DNA of 64,000 bases from Oscillospiraceae bacterium (GCA_009777635.1 WRLK01000011.1:1-64000), one strand, 5' to 3'; shown: positions 1 to 8,791, counted from the stretch's first letter. Notes: a model not told the origin generated them from the sequence alone. Made by a program: numbers and translations.

Positions 1-12
1 CCCTATTCCCCA

Positions 13-128
13 GCCGGTGTCGATAACGGTGAGGTTCCACCCGTTCCCATTCCGAACACGGCAGTTAAGCTCACTTGTGCCGAAAATACTTGAGGGGCAG
101 CCCTCCGGGAAAATAGGTAGTCGCCGGC
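13..128 (+). rRNA. rrf: 5S ribosomal RNA
   Basis: The sequence carries the conserved 5S core (the CCGTTCCCATTCCGAACACGG block and the GCAGTTAAGC block that follows). The 5' end GCCGGTG pairs with the 3' end CGCCGGC to close helix I, which sets the boundaries to within a few bases. A strong terminator follows directly, so this is the last gene of an rRNA operon whose 16S and 23S genes would lie to the left, outside the window. The 5S call is certain from conservation; the exact processed ends are inferred from helix I. Confidence 0.95.
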
Positions 129-167
129 ATCGAAAAAACCACCCCAACAGGGTGGTTTTTTCGATGC
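127..167 (+). terminator. Rho-independent terminator of the rRNA operon
   Basis: A perfect 18-bp inverted repeat (GCATCGAAAAAACCACCC, loop CAACA, then its complement) ends in a run of six T inside the stem. It starts within the last bases of the 5S gene. The A-rich left arm makes it able to terminate in both directions. About 200 bp without a gene follow up to rimI; apart from a possible rimI promoter I see nothing in them. Confidence 0.9.
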
Positions 168-323
168 TTAGGACAAAACAAAATCTAATCTTATAAATTG
201 TTTGCCGTTTGTCAAATCATAGATATGCTTATTCTGCAATAGGCTGCCAATATCTTTTACAGTATAAATTTATCATGAATACATCATATCACTTTTAAAA
301 TCGGGATGTCAACAGCGGGCGGC

Positions 324-353
324 TTGCGCAAATCCTCAATCATCTGCTATACT
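324..353 (+). promoter_or_regulatory. Possible promoter of rimI-tsaD
   Basis: TTGCGC (324-329), an 18-bp spacer and TATACT (348-353) lie 22 bp before the rimI start. The -10 box is good, the -35 box matches only in its first three bases, so this is a weak or moderate sigma-A-type candidate. Confidence 0.4.
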
Positions 354-375
354 TAACAAAACGGCATGGAGGCGG

Positions 376-846
376 ATGCTTTTGTCAGGCGTCAAAATCG
401 AGCGGATGACAGATGAAAATGTGGAGGATGCGGCATATATCGAGCGGGAGTGCTTTTCCTCGCCGTGGAGCCTAGCTTCGCTAAAAAGCGAGCTTACAAA
501 TCCCGGCGCCGCGTTTTTTGTGGCCAGGATAAACGGCGAAGCGGCGGGCTATGCCGGTATGCATCATGTCGTGGACGAAAGCTATATCACAAATATAGCC
601 GTCTTGGAGCGGTACAGGCGTCGTGGCGTTGCGAGCGCCCTGCTTGAGAATTATTTTCGTTATGCGCGCTCGCACGGCTTGCGTATGATTACCCTTGAAG
701 TCCGTGAGAGTAACGCGGTCGCGATTGCGTTTTATGAAAAGATGGGGTTCGTTGCCGAGGGCAAGCGACGTAATTTTTATACGCACCCCGTTGAGGACGG
801 CATGATTATGACTATATATTTTAATAAACAGGAGACTTTAGATTGA
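376..846 (+). CDS. rimI: Ribosomal protein S18 alanine N-acetyltransferase (RimI)
   Basis: A GNAT-fold acetyltransferase of about 155 residues, the normal size for RimI, which acetylates the N-terminal alanine of ribosomal protein S18. The acetyl-CoA pyrophosphate loop is seen as RRRGVAS near residue 75-81, and the typical RimI C-terminal signature (TLEVRESNAVAIAFYEKMGF) follows. The ATG at 376 is only three bases from the GGAGG at 368-372; the in-frame TTG at 382 has a better nine-base spacing and may be the real start. The stop overlaps the tsaD start, so the two are translationally coupled. The rimI-tsaD pairing is common in Firmicutes and supports the RimI name over a generic GNAT call. 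Confidence 0.88.
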   Translation: MLLSGVKIERMTDENVEDAAYIERECFSSPWSLASLKSELTNPGAAFFVARINGEAAGYAGMHHVVDESYITNIAVLERYRRRGVASALLENYFRYARSHGLRMITLEVRESNAVAIAFYEKMGFVAEGKRRNFYTHPVEDGMIMTIYFNKQETLD

Positions 847-1865
847 AGATTTTAGCGATTGAAACATCCTGTGACGAGACGGCCGCCGCCGTGGTTAAGG
901 ACGGGCGCGCGGTGCTGTCTTCGGTCACCTTCTCCCAGATCGAGGAGCACAAGCTTTACGGCGGCGTTGTGCCTGAAATCGCAAGCCGCCGACACACGGA
1001 GCAAATCGTTAAGGTTACGCGAAAAGCAATCCGCGACGCGGGAGTTTCTTTAAATGAGATCGGCGCTGTCGCCGTGACGGCGGCTCCCGGGCTTATCGGC
1101 GCGCTGCTTGTGGGATTAAATTTCGCAAAAGGGCTGTGCCTGTCTTTGGACAAGCCGCTCGTGCCGGTACACCACATACGCGGGCATGTCGCCGCGAATT
1201 ACATCCATTACGCGGATTTAAAGCCGCCGTTTATGTGCCTTATCGTGTCGGGCGGACACAGCCATATCGTTAAGATACACGGATATACAGATTATGAGGT
1301 CATCGGCAGGACGCGCGACGACGCGGCGGGAGAAGCCTTTGACAAGGTGGCAAGGGTGCTTGGGCTTCCCTACCCCGGCGGAGTGCATGTCGAAAAAGCG
1401 GCCGGCGGCGGCGACGGCTCTGCCTACACGCTGCCGAAGCCATGCGTTCCCGGCTCGCCTTACGACTTCAGCTTCTCCGGGCTTAAAACGTCTGTGATAA
1501 ATCTCGTCCACCGCATAAAGCAAACAGGCCGGGAGCTTTCGGCCGCTGAAATAAACGGTATCGCGGCGTCGTTCCAGCAAACCGTTTGCGAGATTCTTGC
1601 GGGAAGGTTTATGGCGGCGGCGGATGAACACCGCTGCAAAAAGCTGGCGCTTGCGGGCGGAGTCAGCGCAAACGGCAGGCTGCGCGAAATCCTTGGGTCT
1701 TTGGCCCGTGAAAACGGCTGCGAATTATATATGCCTCCCCTATCCCTTTGCGGAGACAATGCCGCCATGATCGGCGCACAGGCTTATTTCGAGTATCTTG
1801 ACGGGCATGCGGCGGATCTTCGCATGAACGCGTATGCGACATACCCCGTCGACAAAAGCTTCTGA
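843..1865 (+). CDS. tsaD: tRNA N6-adenosine threonylcarbamoyltransferase (TsaD)
   Basis: The enzyme transfers the threonylcarbamoyl group to A37 of ANN-decoding tRNAs (t6A modification), working with TsaB and TsaE, which are not in this window. The ASKHA fold begins with LAIETSCDETAAAVV. The metal-binding histidines fall at H111 and H115 in HHIRGHVAAN, exactly the positions known for the family; SGGHS and the late LCGDNAAMIGA motif are also present. At 340 residues it is full length. The start is a TTG at 843 that overlaps the rimI stop by four bases (TTGA). Confidence 0.95.
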   Translation: MKILAIETSCDETAAAVVKDGRAVLSSVTFSQIEEHKLYGGVVPEIASRRHTEQIVKVTRKAIRDAGVSLNEIGAVAVTAAPGLIGALLVGLNFAKGLCLSLDKPLVPVHHIRGHVAANYIHYADLKPPFMCLIVSGGHSHIVKIHGYTDYEVIGRTRDDAAGEAFDKVARVLGLPYPGGVHVEKAAGGGDGSAYTLPKPCVPGSPYDFSFSGLKTSVINLVHRIKQTGRELSAAEINGIAASFQQTVCEILAGRFMAAADEHRCKKLALAGGVSANGRLREILGSLARENGCELYMPPLSLCGDNAAMIGAQAYFEYLDGHAADLRMNAYATYPVDKSF

Positions 1866-1987
1866 AAGGAACCGCTGCCGTGGCGGGGAAATGATTGCTC
1901 CGGCACCTAAATATCGCAACAAATGAATTGCATACCGGAACGCTTAAGGAAAGACTGAATCGTTATTCGCAAGCATGGCCCGCCGCC

Positions 1988-2016
1988 TTGCAAAAACGTT
2001 TAAAATATGGTATAGT
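1988..2016 (+). promoter_or_regulatory. Promoter of the DUF4914-like gene
   Basis: TTGCAA (1988-1993), a 17-bp spacer and TATAGT (2011-2016) lie about 40 bp before the ATG at 2056, followed by the Shine-Dalgarno AAAGGAGAGG. Box match and spacing are good for sigma-A. Confidence 0.6.
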
Positions 2017-2055
2017 TAGTTAATTATTTAGCAATAGTCATATAAAGGAGAGGAA

Positions 2056-3927
2056 ATGGTGGATTTAAGCAGGTTTCGCTTTACAGAGGATATTGCGCGC
2101 GTTTTAAAGGATTGCAAGGGGGTTATCATTCCGAAAAGCCGTTCGGAGCTGATTCCGCTGACGCTTGGCGGAGAAAACGAAAACCGCTTTGAGGTTCAAT
2201 ATGAAGTGGACGGGAAAATGGTTACCGAGGCTGTTGCCGTCCGCTGCAAAAACGGCGTATCAATAAACTATACGGAAGATTATATGCGCAGAAGAGACCC
2301 CGACTGCCTGATTGTGTCGGACGATTTATCCTCCGACAAGCCGAGGTTTAAGGACGTTTATAAAGAGGATTTCGGGCGCCTGCGTGAAGAGACCTTCAAC
2401 TGGCTTTTGGGGCAGGAACTCATCATAACCCCATTTATGGCCGGCGGCGCGTGCAACGGTTATCCCGCCGCTTTGATTGCGCCGAAGAACGCCGCCTTTT
2501 TTGCCTGCGGACTTGCGGGGCTTCAGTATTTCGTAAACATCGACGAATACGAGGGGGTGTTCGAGCCGAAGACCGTTATTTTGTTGGCGCCTCCCTTCAG
2601 ACACACTTATTTTGACGGCAAGCAGATCGTCGTACATAACCGCACGCCTGAAGTGTACGAGATGTTTTCATACAACCTTTACCCGGGTCCGAGTGCGAAA
2701 AAAGGCGTATACGGGTTTTTGCTCGACATCGGCGAGCGCGAGGGCTGGGTCACCGCGCACGCATCCGCCGTTAAGATAACCACACCTTATGAAAACGAAA
2801 TTGTCTTCATGCACGAGGGCGCGTCCGGCGGCGGCAAAAGCGAGATGGGCGAAAACATCCACCGTGAGCCTGACGGAAATATTATAATCGGTCAGAACCT
2901 TTTAACAAATGAAAAATTCTATCTCCATATCGAGGAGCCGTGTGAGCTTAGCCCAATCGCGGATGATATGGTGTCATGCCATCCGAATATACAAAACGAC
3001 AGCAAAAAGCTTGTGATCCGCGACGCCGAGGACGGCTGGTTCCTGCGCGTCGACCACATCAAGGAATACGGCACGGAGCCTGTCCATGAGAAGATATTTA
3101 CGATGCCGAGCGAGCCGCTTGTTTTCTTAAACCTTGAAGGCACGCCGGGGGCCACCTGCCTTGTCTGGGAGCATACGATAGATTCGAGCGGCGCCCCCTG
3201 CCCCAACCCGCGCGTAATCCTGCCGCGGAGGATGGTTCCGAACGTCATATCCGCGCCCGTTGAGGTCGACGTCAGAAGCTTCGGCGTAAGGACTCCCCCG
3301 GCTACTGCGGATCGCCCGAGCTACGGCATTTTAGGCATGGTTAATATCATTCCGCCGGCGCTCGCGTGGCTGTGGAGGCTTGTCGCCCCAAGAGGTCACA
3401 ACAACCCCAGCATCATCGAGACAGAGGGCATCACAAGCGAGGGCGTGGGATCATACGGGCCGTTTTTGACGGGAAAAATCGTCAACCACGCAAACCTTTT
3501 GCTGGAGCAGATACAATCATCGCTGGCGACAAGATACGTCCTTATCCCGAACCAGCATATCGGATGCTACAAGGTCGGTTTTATGCCGCAATGGCTGATG
3601 CGCGAGTACCTTGCAAGGCGCGGAAGCGCGAAGTTCAAGCTGGGCCAGCTTGTTCCGGCGCGGTTTCCCCTTTTAGGCTACGGCCTTGAAAACCTGAAGA
3701 TCGACGGGCAGTACATCAGGAAAGCGTTCTTAAGGCCGGAAACGCAGGCTGAACTCGGCTTGGACGGCTATGACGCGGGCGCTAAAATGCTAAACGATTT
3801 CTTTAAAAAGGAGCTTTCTAAATTTTACGTACCGGAGCTTAGCCCTGCCGGCAAAAGGATTATCGAGTGCTGCTTAAACGACGCTGCGTTAGAGGAGTAC
3901 CTTAACATTATCCCGATGAGATATTAG
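2056..3927 (+). CDS. DUF4914-like P-loop protein, PEPCK-related fold
   Basis: A 623-residue cytosolic protein that I place in the DUF4914 family from its length and overall sequence; its function is not established. A phosphate-binding loop, GASGGGKSE, lies at about residues 255-263 and resembles the kinase-1a loop of phosphoenolpyruvate carboxykinases and HPr kinase. It has no signal peptide or membrane segment. It stands alone between tsaD and ftsZ with its own promoter and Shine-Dalgarno (AAAGGAGAGGAA before the ATG). Its TAG stop is formed by the first bases of a 35-bp repeat element. A nucleotide-dependent kinase or carboxykinase-like activity is an inference from the loop only. Confidence 0.6.
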   Translation: MVDLSRFRFTEDIARVLKDCKGVIIPKSRSELIPLTLGGENENRFEVQYEVDGKMVTEAVAVRCKNGVSINYTEDYMRRRDPDCLIVSDDLSSDKPRFKDVYKEDFGRLREETFNWLLGQELIITPFMAGGACNGYPAALIAPKNAAFFACGLAGLQYFVNIDEYEGVFEPKTVILLAPPFRHTYFDGKQIVVHNRTPEVYEMFSYNLYPGPSAKKGVYGFLLDIGEREGWVTAHASAVKITTPYENEIVFMHEGASGGGKSEMGENIHREPDGNIIIGQNLLTNEKFYLHIEEPCELSPIADDMVSCHPNIQNDSKKLVIRDAEDGWFLRVDHIKEYGTEPVHEKIFTMPSEPLVFLNLEGTPGATCLVWEHTIDSSGAPCPNPRVILPRRMVPNVISAPVEVDVRSFGVRTPPATADRPSYGILGMVNIIPPALAWLWRLVAPRGHNNPSIIETEGITSEGVGSYGPFLTGKIVNHANLLLEQIQSSLATRYVLIPNQHIGCYKVGFMPQWLMREYLARRGSAKFKLGQLVPARFPLLGYGLENLKIDGQYIRKAFLRPETQAELGLDGYDAGAKMLNDFFKKELSKFYVPELSPAGKRIIECCLNDAALEEYLNIIPMRY

Positions 3928-3958
3928 GGCGTGTTCCCACTACCGCTCAACGCCCTAG
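3924..3958. repeat. 35-bp dispersed palindromic element, copy 1
   Basis: The 35-bp sequence begins TTAGGGCGTGTTCCC and ends CTCAACGCCCTAG. Its ends form an 8-bp inverted repeat (TAGGGCGT/ACGCCCTA), so the RNA or single strand could fold as a hairpin with a 17-19 base loop. An identical copy in the opposite orientation lies at 16685-16719. Here the TAG within the terminal repeat is the stop codon of the DUF4914-like gene. There is no T-run, so it is not a standard terminator. No similarity extends beyond the 35 bp between the two copies. Confidence 0.85.
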
Positions 3959-3966
3959 AAGTTGCT

Positions 3967-4013
3967 GACAAAAATAAATTGCGCGGAAGCTTCCGCGCAA
4001 TTTTATTTTTGTC
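3967..4013. terminator. Bidirectional terminator between the DUF4914-like gene and ftsZ
   Basis: A long near-perfect palindrome centred on GCGCGGAAGCTTCCGCGC, with A-rich left and T-rich right arms (TTTTATTTTTGTC). It has a single one-base bulge. It sits between convergent genes and can stop transcription from both sides. Confidence 0.85.
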
Positions 4014-4025
4014 AACAGACCCTAA

Positions 4026-5168
4026 TCAGCTTTTGTTGTTAAACAACTTCATAATATCGTAGAAGCCCTGATCGTCGTCGTCCTCTTCATCGTAATCGGA
4101 TTCGTTCTCAATCTCGGGTTCCTCGTATTCGGCCGCTTCCTCCTCAACTGCTTTTTCAACGCGTGCGGGCTCCGCTTTTACAGGCATCGGCGCCGGTTTA
4201 AACGCGGATTCATCAAATCCCGTGGCAATCACGGTAATAATCATTTCATCCTCTAAGTTCGAGTCGAACGCCGCGCCCCAAATCAGGTTCACGTCGGGAT
4301 GCGCTTGTCCGTGAATCAGCTCGGCTGCTGATGAAATATCGTCAAGGCCGATGTCGTCGGAAGCCGTTACGTTGATTATGACGCCTTTCGCGCCCTTTAT
4401 CGACGTCTCAAGCAGCGGGGAGGTAATCGCCTGAGTCGCCGCTATCTGCGCTTTGTCCTTGCCCTGTGCGCGGGCCATACCCATATGCGCGTATCCTGTG
4501 TCTTTCATGATGGCCGTAACGTCGGCAAAGTCAAGGTTTACAAGCCCCGGGATATTGATAAGGTCGGAGATGCTCTTCACACCCTGCTTTAGCACCTCGT
4601 CGGCCGCTGAAAACGCATTTTTAAGCGTAATTTTTTGATCCGATATAAGCTTTAGCCGCTCGTTCGGGATAACAAGCAGCGCATCGACGCATTCCTTTAG
4701 CTGCGCGATGCCGACCTCCGCCTGATCCATTCTGCGGCGGCCCTCAAACGCAAACGGCTTCGTGACGATGCCGATTGTAAGAATCCCCATCTCGTGAGCG
4801 ATTTCGGCTACGATAGGAGCGGCGCCCGTGCCGGTTCCGCCGCCCATTCCCGCGGTGATGAACACCATATCGGAGTCCCTTATCGCGGAAGCGATCTCCT
4901 CGCGGTTTTCCTCGGCGGCCTTCTGGCCCTTTTCAGGCACGCCGCCGGCGCCCTTTCCCTTTGTGAGCTTCTCGCCGATATGAAGCTTATACGACGCTTT
5001 TGAATGCATCAAAGCCTGGTTGTCGGTATTGATTGAAATAAAATCGACACTTTCAAGCGAGGAGTCGATCATCCTGTTCACGGCGTTGCCGCCGCCGCCG
5101 CCAACCCCAACGACTTTTATGGAAACTACCCTTTCCACTTCGCTATCTATACCAAAGTTAATCGGCAT
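4026..5168 (-). CDS. ftsZ: Cell division protein FtsZ
   Basis: The tubulin-like GTPase forms the cytokinetic ring. The tubulin signature [10 protein letters not shown] is at residues 109-118, and the T7 loop NLDFADV with its catalytic aspartate is near residue 213. Residues after about 320 form an acidic, Glu/Asp-rich linker and end in [13 protein letters not shown], which departs from the usual DIPxFLR-type tail that binds FtsA and SepF. The Shine-Dalgarno is strong (CGGGAGGATGCAAA before the ATG). It is the last gene of the murA-ftsQ-ftsZ block. A weak promoter-like pair (TTGATA at 5217-5212 and TAATGT at 5194-5189 on the minus strand) is possible in the 111-bp gap before it. Confidence 0.97.
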   Translation of the reverse strand: MPINFGIDSEVERVVSIKVVGVGGGGGNAVNRMIDSSLESVDFISINTDNQALMHSKASYKLHIGEKLTKGKGAGGVPEKGQKAAEENREEIASAIRDSDMVFITAGMGGGTGTGAAPIVAEIAHEMGILTIGIVTKPFAFEGRRRMDQAEVGIAQLKECVDALLVIPNERLKLISDQKITLKNAFSAADEVLKQGVKSISDLINIPGLVNLDFADVTAIMKDTGYAHMGMARAQGKDKAQIAATQAITSPLLETSIKGAKGVIINVTASDDIGLDDISSAAELIHGQAHPDVNLIWGAAFDSNLEDEMIITVIATGFDESAFKPAPMPVKAEPARVEKAVEEEAAEYEEPEIENESDYDEEDDDDQGFYDIMKLFNNKS

Positions 5169-5279
5169 TTTGCATCCTCCCGAAATTTACATTACTCTAT
5201 CCTTATTACTTTATCAAATATTCTTTAAAAATACAATACGTTTTGAGTTTATTTTACAAAATTCCCCTGAATTCACACT

Positions 5280-6356
5280 TTATTCAGGATTTAGAAACGG
5301 TACGTCCTCCCCGTCTTCGGGCTCGTCCAAAACCCGGCTGTCTGAAAAGCGCCTCGACCTGCCTATTTGCCTGCCCTCTATCGCCTCTTCAATCGGCATG
5401 TACGACAGAACAACCGAGCGCTTGTCGATATTTGTAGCATTTATCAGCCCTTCGGCGTCGGGCTCTATCCGGTTTTCGATTACTTCTTTTAAAAACGTAA
5501 GCTTCGCCGGAAGGTCCGATTCTGTCCCAAGATACAAAAGAAGCCTGTTTTCAAAGATAATTTTCATATTAAACGGGTCGGTGACGTCCACGTTCGTAAT
5601 TTCCGTAAAGCCGGTCTCATCCATCGCGTCAAACAGATAATCGAGCATTATCACCGCTTCCGACACCGATTTGGAGCGCTGTATATCGCGCTCAAGCCCC
5701 TGCTGCTCCTCCAAAAGCTGCACACGCTCAGCCCCGGTATGCTTATCATCCGGCCCCGACAGTATTTCCTCGAGCTGCTTTACGCGCCGCTGTGCCCTTG
5801 ATTCTTCCTCATGGTTCATCTTAAGCCTCTCGCCGGGCTTAACGTCCCCTGCGTATACGCCCCTTACCAGCGGTACGCCTTCCGGTATGAAAACCATGCC
5901 GCGCTCAAGGACCTTTCCGCCGCGCGTGATGAGCAGGTACTCATCCCCTGCCGCAAGCGCCGCCGCCGGAGCGTATAGCGTGACGTCAATTTGCACCTCG
6001 CCGGGAAGCCTTCGCCTGACACGGACAGTCTCTATATACGTAAAGCTGCCAAACAGCTTGTCCCGGACGGCGCCCGTGTCAAGGAGGAAAATGTTTTCGT
6101 TCGGAATAATCCCGCTTGCCTCTACAATTTCCTCAGAAGAATATTTTGTATCGCCGTCCCCTGCCGGAAAAACCTCCGCCGCGACGGTCTCTATCTGGAA
6201 AAAAACGGTGAGCGAAAGCGCAATTCCGGAAGCTACAATCAAGACGGCAATACATATGTAAACCAGCGCGTAGCTTCCGCGCCGCCGCTGTTTGCGGCGG
6301 GCGCCCCTTTTCGTCCTGTGAGCCGGCTGCCCTGCCTTATTAACGGTCCTTGCCAC
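5280..6356 (-). CDS. ftsQ: Cell division protein FtsQ/DivIB
   Basis: A bitopic membrane protein of the divisome, 358 residues. A basic cytoplasmic N-terminus (about residues 1-28, rich in Arg and Lys) precedes one membrane segment (about 29-53). Then comes a POTRA-type domain (about 58-130, with GIIPNENIFLLDT) and the beta domain. A charged, coiled-coil-prone segment at about 180-235 sits between them and is longer than I expect for the family. The start is GTG at 6356, six bases from a GGAGG (complement of 6363-6367). It lies between murA and ftsZ, the classic division and cell-wall order, which supports the name where sequence conservation is low. Confidence 0.85.
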   Translation of the reverse strand: MARTVNKAGQPAHRTKRGARRKQRRRGSYALVYICIAVLIVASGIALSLTVFFQIETVAAEVFPAGDGDTKYSSEEIVEASGIIPNENIFLLDTGAVRDKLFGSFTYIETVRVRRRLPGEVQIDVTLYAPAAALAAGDEYLLITRGGKVLERGMVFIPEGVPLVRGVYAGDVKPGERLKMNHEEESRAQRRVKQLEEILSGPDDKHTGAERVQLLEEQQGLERDIQRSKSVSEAVIMLDYLFDAMDETGFTEITNVDVTDPFNMKIIFENRLLLYLGTESDLPAKLTFLKEVIENRIEPDAEGLINATNIDKRSVVLSYMPIEEAIEGRQIGRSRRFSDSRVLDEPEDGEDVPFLNPE

Positions 6357-6402
6357 TTAAAACCTCCATGCAGCGACGCTGCACACAACTATGCCCGGCA
6401 TA

Positions 6403-7653
6403 TCAGCGCTTTACTATCATAGCCCCTAGCAATGATAAATTTTTGTCGAAATCCTGATAGCCGCGCTCAATATGAGAAATTTGGGCAATTTCGCTTTTGC
6501 CGTTGGCTTTTAGCGCCGCCGTGACGAGCGCAGCACCGCCGCGCAGGTCCGTGCAGAAAACCGTTGCGCCGTGCAGGCTTTCAACGCCCTCAACGACCGC
6601 CACACGGCCCTCCACTTTGATTTTCGCACCCATTCTCGTAAGCTCCGCCGCATGCTTATAACGGCTTTCAAAGATGTTCTCCACAAACACCGAGGTGCCG
6701 TCGGCGACGCAGGAAAGCGCCATCATCGGCGACTGCGAGTCAGTCGGAAAGCCCGGATACGGCATTGTGCGAATCATACGCGCCGGCTTTAAACGCTCGG
6801 GCGCTGTAAGCTCTATCGTATCATATTTTACGCGGATTGTACAGCCGGTCTCCTCCAAAATTGGTAAAACCGCATTCAGATGCCCCGGTATCACGCCGTG
6901 CAGCACGATGCTTCCGCCTGTGATCGCCGCGCAGCAAAGATACGTAGCCGCGGCAATGCGGTCGGGTATGACGCTGTACTGCGTGCTTCTCAGCTTTTCC
7001 ACGCCTTTGATATACACGGTTCCATTTTCACCGATTGTAATCTTTGCGCCCGCCGCGTTTAGGAACCCCGCTAAATCTTGAATCTCAGGCTCCCTTGCCG
7101 CGTTGTGGATTACGGTGTCGCCCTCGGCCGTACAGGCCGCCAGCATGATGTTTTCAGTCGCGCCCACGCTCGGGAACGGCATGGAAATCACGGCGCCGCG
7201 AAGCTTGCCGTTTACCCTGCAATCGAGGTACCCGTGGTCTTCGGAGATTTCGACCCTAAGCTTTTGGAGCGATGAAAGGTGCATATCAATTGGCCTTGGC
7301 CCCAGCTCGCACCCGCCCGGCAGCGATACGCGCGCCCTGCCGCACCGCGCTACGATTGCGCCTAAAAACAATACGGATGAACGCATTTCACGCATCAAAT
7401 CATCCGGTATTTCAAAGTTTTGCACGTTCTCGGTTTTTGTCGTCACGCTGCCGCCGCTGTACTGTGCCTTGCAGCCCAAATGCCCCAGTATATTGCACGC
7501 CGCCGTAACATCCGTTAGCGCCGGGCAATTATGTATCGTGCACTCATCCATCAAAAGTGTACCCGCTAAAACCGGAAGCACGGCGTTTTTCGCGCCGTGA
7601 ATTTTTATCTCGCCGTGTAAACGGGCGCCCCCTTCAATGTAATACCTCGCCAT
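6403..7653 (-). CDS. murA: UDP-N-acetylglucosamine 1-carboxyvinyltransferase (MurA), copy 1
   Basis: The enzyme adds enolpyruvate from PEP to UDP-GlcNAc, the first committed step of peptidoglycan synthesis in the cytosol. With the start at 7653 (MARYYIEGG), the catalytic residues fall at the positions known from the family: K22 in GAKNA and C115 in SLPGGCELG, so it should be fosfomycin-sensitive. An upstream in-frame ATG at 7719 would add 22 unconserved residues and is less likely. It is the upstream neighbour of ftsQ and ftsZ. A second MurA is encoded at 30456-31748, as in many Gram-positive bacteria. Confidence 0.95.
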   Translation of the reverse strand: MARYYIEGGARLHGEIKIHGAKNAVLPVLAGTLLMDECTIHNCPALTDVTAACNILGHLGCKAQYSGGSVTTKTENVQNFEIPDDLMREMRSSVLFLGAIVARCGRARVSLPGGCELGPRPIDMHLSSLQKLRVEISEDHGYLDCRVNGKLRGAVISMPFPSVGATENIMLAACTAEGDTVIHNAAREPEIQDLAGFLNAAGAKITIGENGTVYIKGVEKLRSTQYSVIPDRIAAATYLCCAAITGGSIVLHGVIPGHLNAVLPILEETGCTIRVKYDTIELTAPERLKPARMIRTMPYPGFPTDSQSPMMALSCVADGTSVFVENIFESRYKHAAELTRMGAKIKVEGRVAVVEGVESLHGATVFCTDLRGGAALVTAALKANGKSEIAQISHIERGYQDFDKNLSLLGAMIVKR

Positions 7654-7758
7654 CACGCACACCCTTTCACCGTGCTCCTCGGGAAAACAAAAGGCGGCAT
7701 AGCCGCTCTTATGCTTCATTCAACCCCGCAAAATAGTCTATGCAAAAGGTGTGAAAGT

Positions 7759-7779
7759 GGTGTCAGACACCGGATTATA
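7759..7779 (-). promoter_or_regulatory. TATAAT box with adjacent 13-bp palindrome upstream of murA
   Basis: On the minus strand a TATAAT (7779-7774) is followed after two bases by the perfect palindrome GGTGTCTGACACC (7771-7759). No good -35 box is seen. The palindrome position just downstream of a -10 would fit an operator for murA-ftsQ-ftsZ, but the same motif is also of the kind seen in REP-like remnants, so its role is open. Confidence 0.35.
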
Positions 7780-7806
7780 ATGACGAACCCAAATATCGCG
7801 GCAGCG

Positions 7807-8778
7807 TCAGGGCATAATGCTGATATCGCCCGCGTTTAGCGCATCTGTTTGCCCGTCCGGGCGTTTTACAAGCAGGCGTCCCATATCGTCGACGCCCAAT
7901 ACTTCGGCTTCATATCCGCCGCTTGTATCTTCCACTTTGACCGTTTTGCCGATGATGAAAAGCCGTCTTGTATACTCATCGAGGATTTCCTGTTTTTTGC
8001 CGTCCTGAATAAAGCCCAAGTATACTTGTTCAAAGTGGTTTAATATCCCGGACGCCAGCCTGTTGCGGATACCTTTGACGCCTGAAGCCTCATAAACCGA
8101 CGTTGCAATATGTTCGATTTCAGACGGGATATCCCCCGTGTTGACCCCGATACCGACAACCGCGTAATCAACGCACTGCATTTCGGCGTTCACGCCGGCT
8201 TCGGTTAAAATGCCGCACAGCTTCTTGCCGTCCAAGTAAATATCGTTTACCCATTTGACTTCAGCCTTGATGCCGCAAACGTCATTTACGGCGCGGCAAA
8301 CCGCGACGGCGGCGCAGATTGTGAGAAAGGCGGTTTCAGAAAGCGGTATCTGCGGTTTTAACAGGCAGCTAATATAAACGCCGTTTCCCTTGGGGGAGCA
8401 AAACGTCCGGCCTTTCCTTCCCCGCCCGCCTGTCTGCCCGTCGGCAATCACGGCGTGTCCGTCCGGAAGCGAGGAGATATCCTTTCGTTTAAGATAAGTA
8501 TTCGTTGAATCCACAGATTTTAAAAGCTCCATGCTCCTGCCCAGCTTTTCGGTCGTAAGACCGTAGCCGATTGCTTTTAAGTCAAGTCCGTCGCTTTCGT
8601 GATTCAGCCTGTACCCGCTGCTCTGGGCGGATTCGATCTCATGCCCTTTTTCTCTCAGCGCGGCGACAGTTTTCCAGACCGCCGTGCGGCTTACTTTAAG
8701 CTGCCTTGCAATCTCGCCGCCCGTCACGATCCTTCCGCGGTTTTGCTCAAGCAAGGCAAGCACCTGTTCACAAAGCAT
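7807..8778 (-). CDS. birA: Bifunctional biotin-protein ligase / biotin operon repressor (BirA)
   Basis: The enzyme attaches biotin to carboxylase carrier domains through biotinyl-5'-AMP, and the N-terminal winged helix can repress biotin genes. The helix-turn-helix is at residues 1-60 (GGEIARQLKVSRTAVWKTV), the ATP/biotin loop GGRGRKGRTF at 117-126, and the catalytic lysine region KWVNDIYLDGKKLCGIL at about 180-196. A C-terminal SH3-like domain follows. At 323 residues it is the full bifunctional form. The ATG has a GGGGAG seven bases before it. No biotin synthesis genes are in the window, so its targets lie elsewhere. Confidence 0.93.
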   Translation of the reverse strand: MLCEQVLALLEQNRGRIVTGGEIARQLKVSRTAVWKTVAALREKGHEIESAQSSGYRLNHESDGLDLKAIGYGLTTEKLGRSMELLKSVDSTNTYLKRKDISSLPDGHAVIADGQTGGRGRKGRTFCSPKGNGVYISCLLKPQIPLSETAFLTICAAVAVCRAVNDVCGIKAEVKWVNDIYLDGKKLCGILTEAGVNAEMQCVDYAVVGIGVNTGDIPSEIEHIATSVYEASGVKGIRNRLASGILNHFEQVYLGFIQDGKKQEILDEYTRRLFIIGKTVKVEDTSGGYEAEVLGVDDMGRLLVKRPDGQTDALNAGDISIMP

Positions 8779-8791
8779 CGCAACTGCTCCC

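Noticed and set aside
168-323. Possible tRNA or small RNA after the 5S gene
   Set aside because: No cloverleaf, CCA end or stable GC-rich stem is visible; the stretch is AT-rich without pattern.
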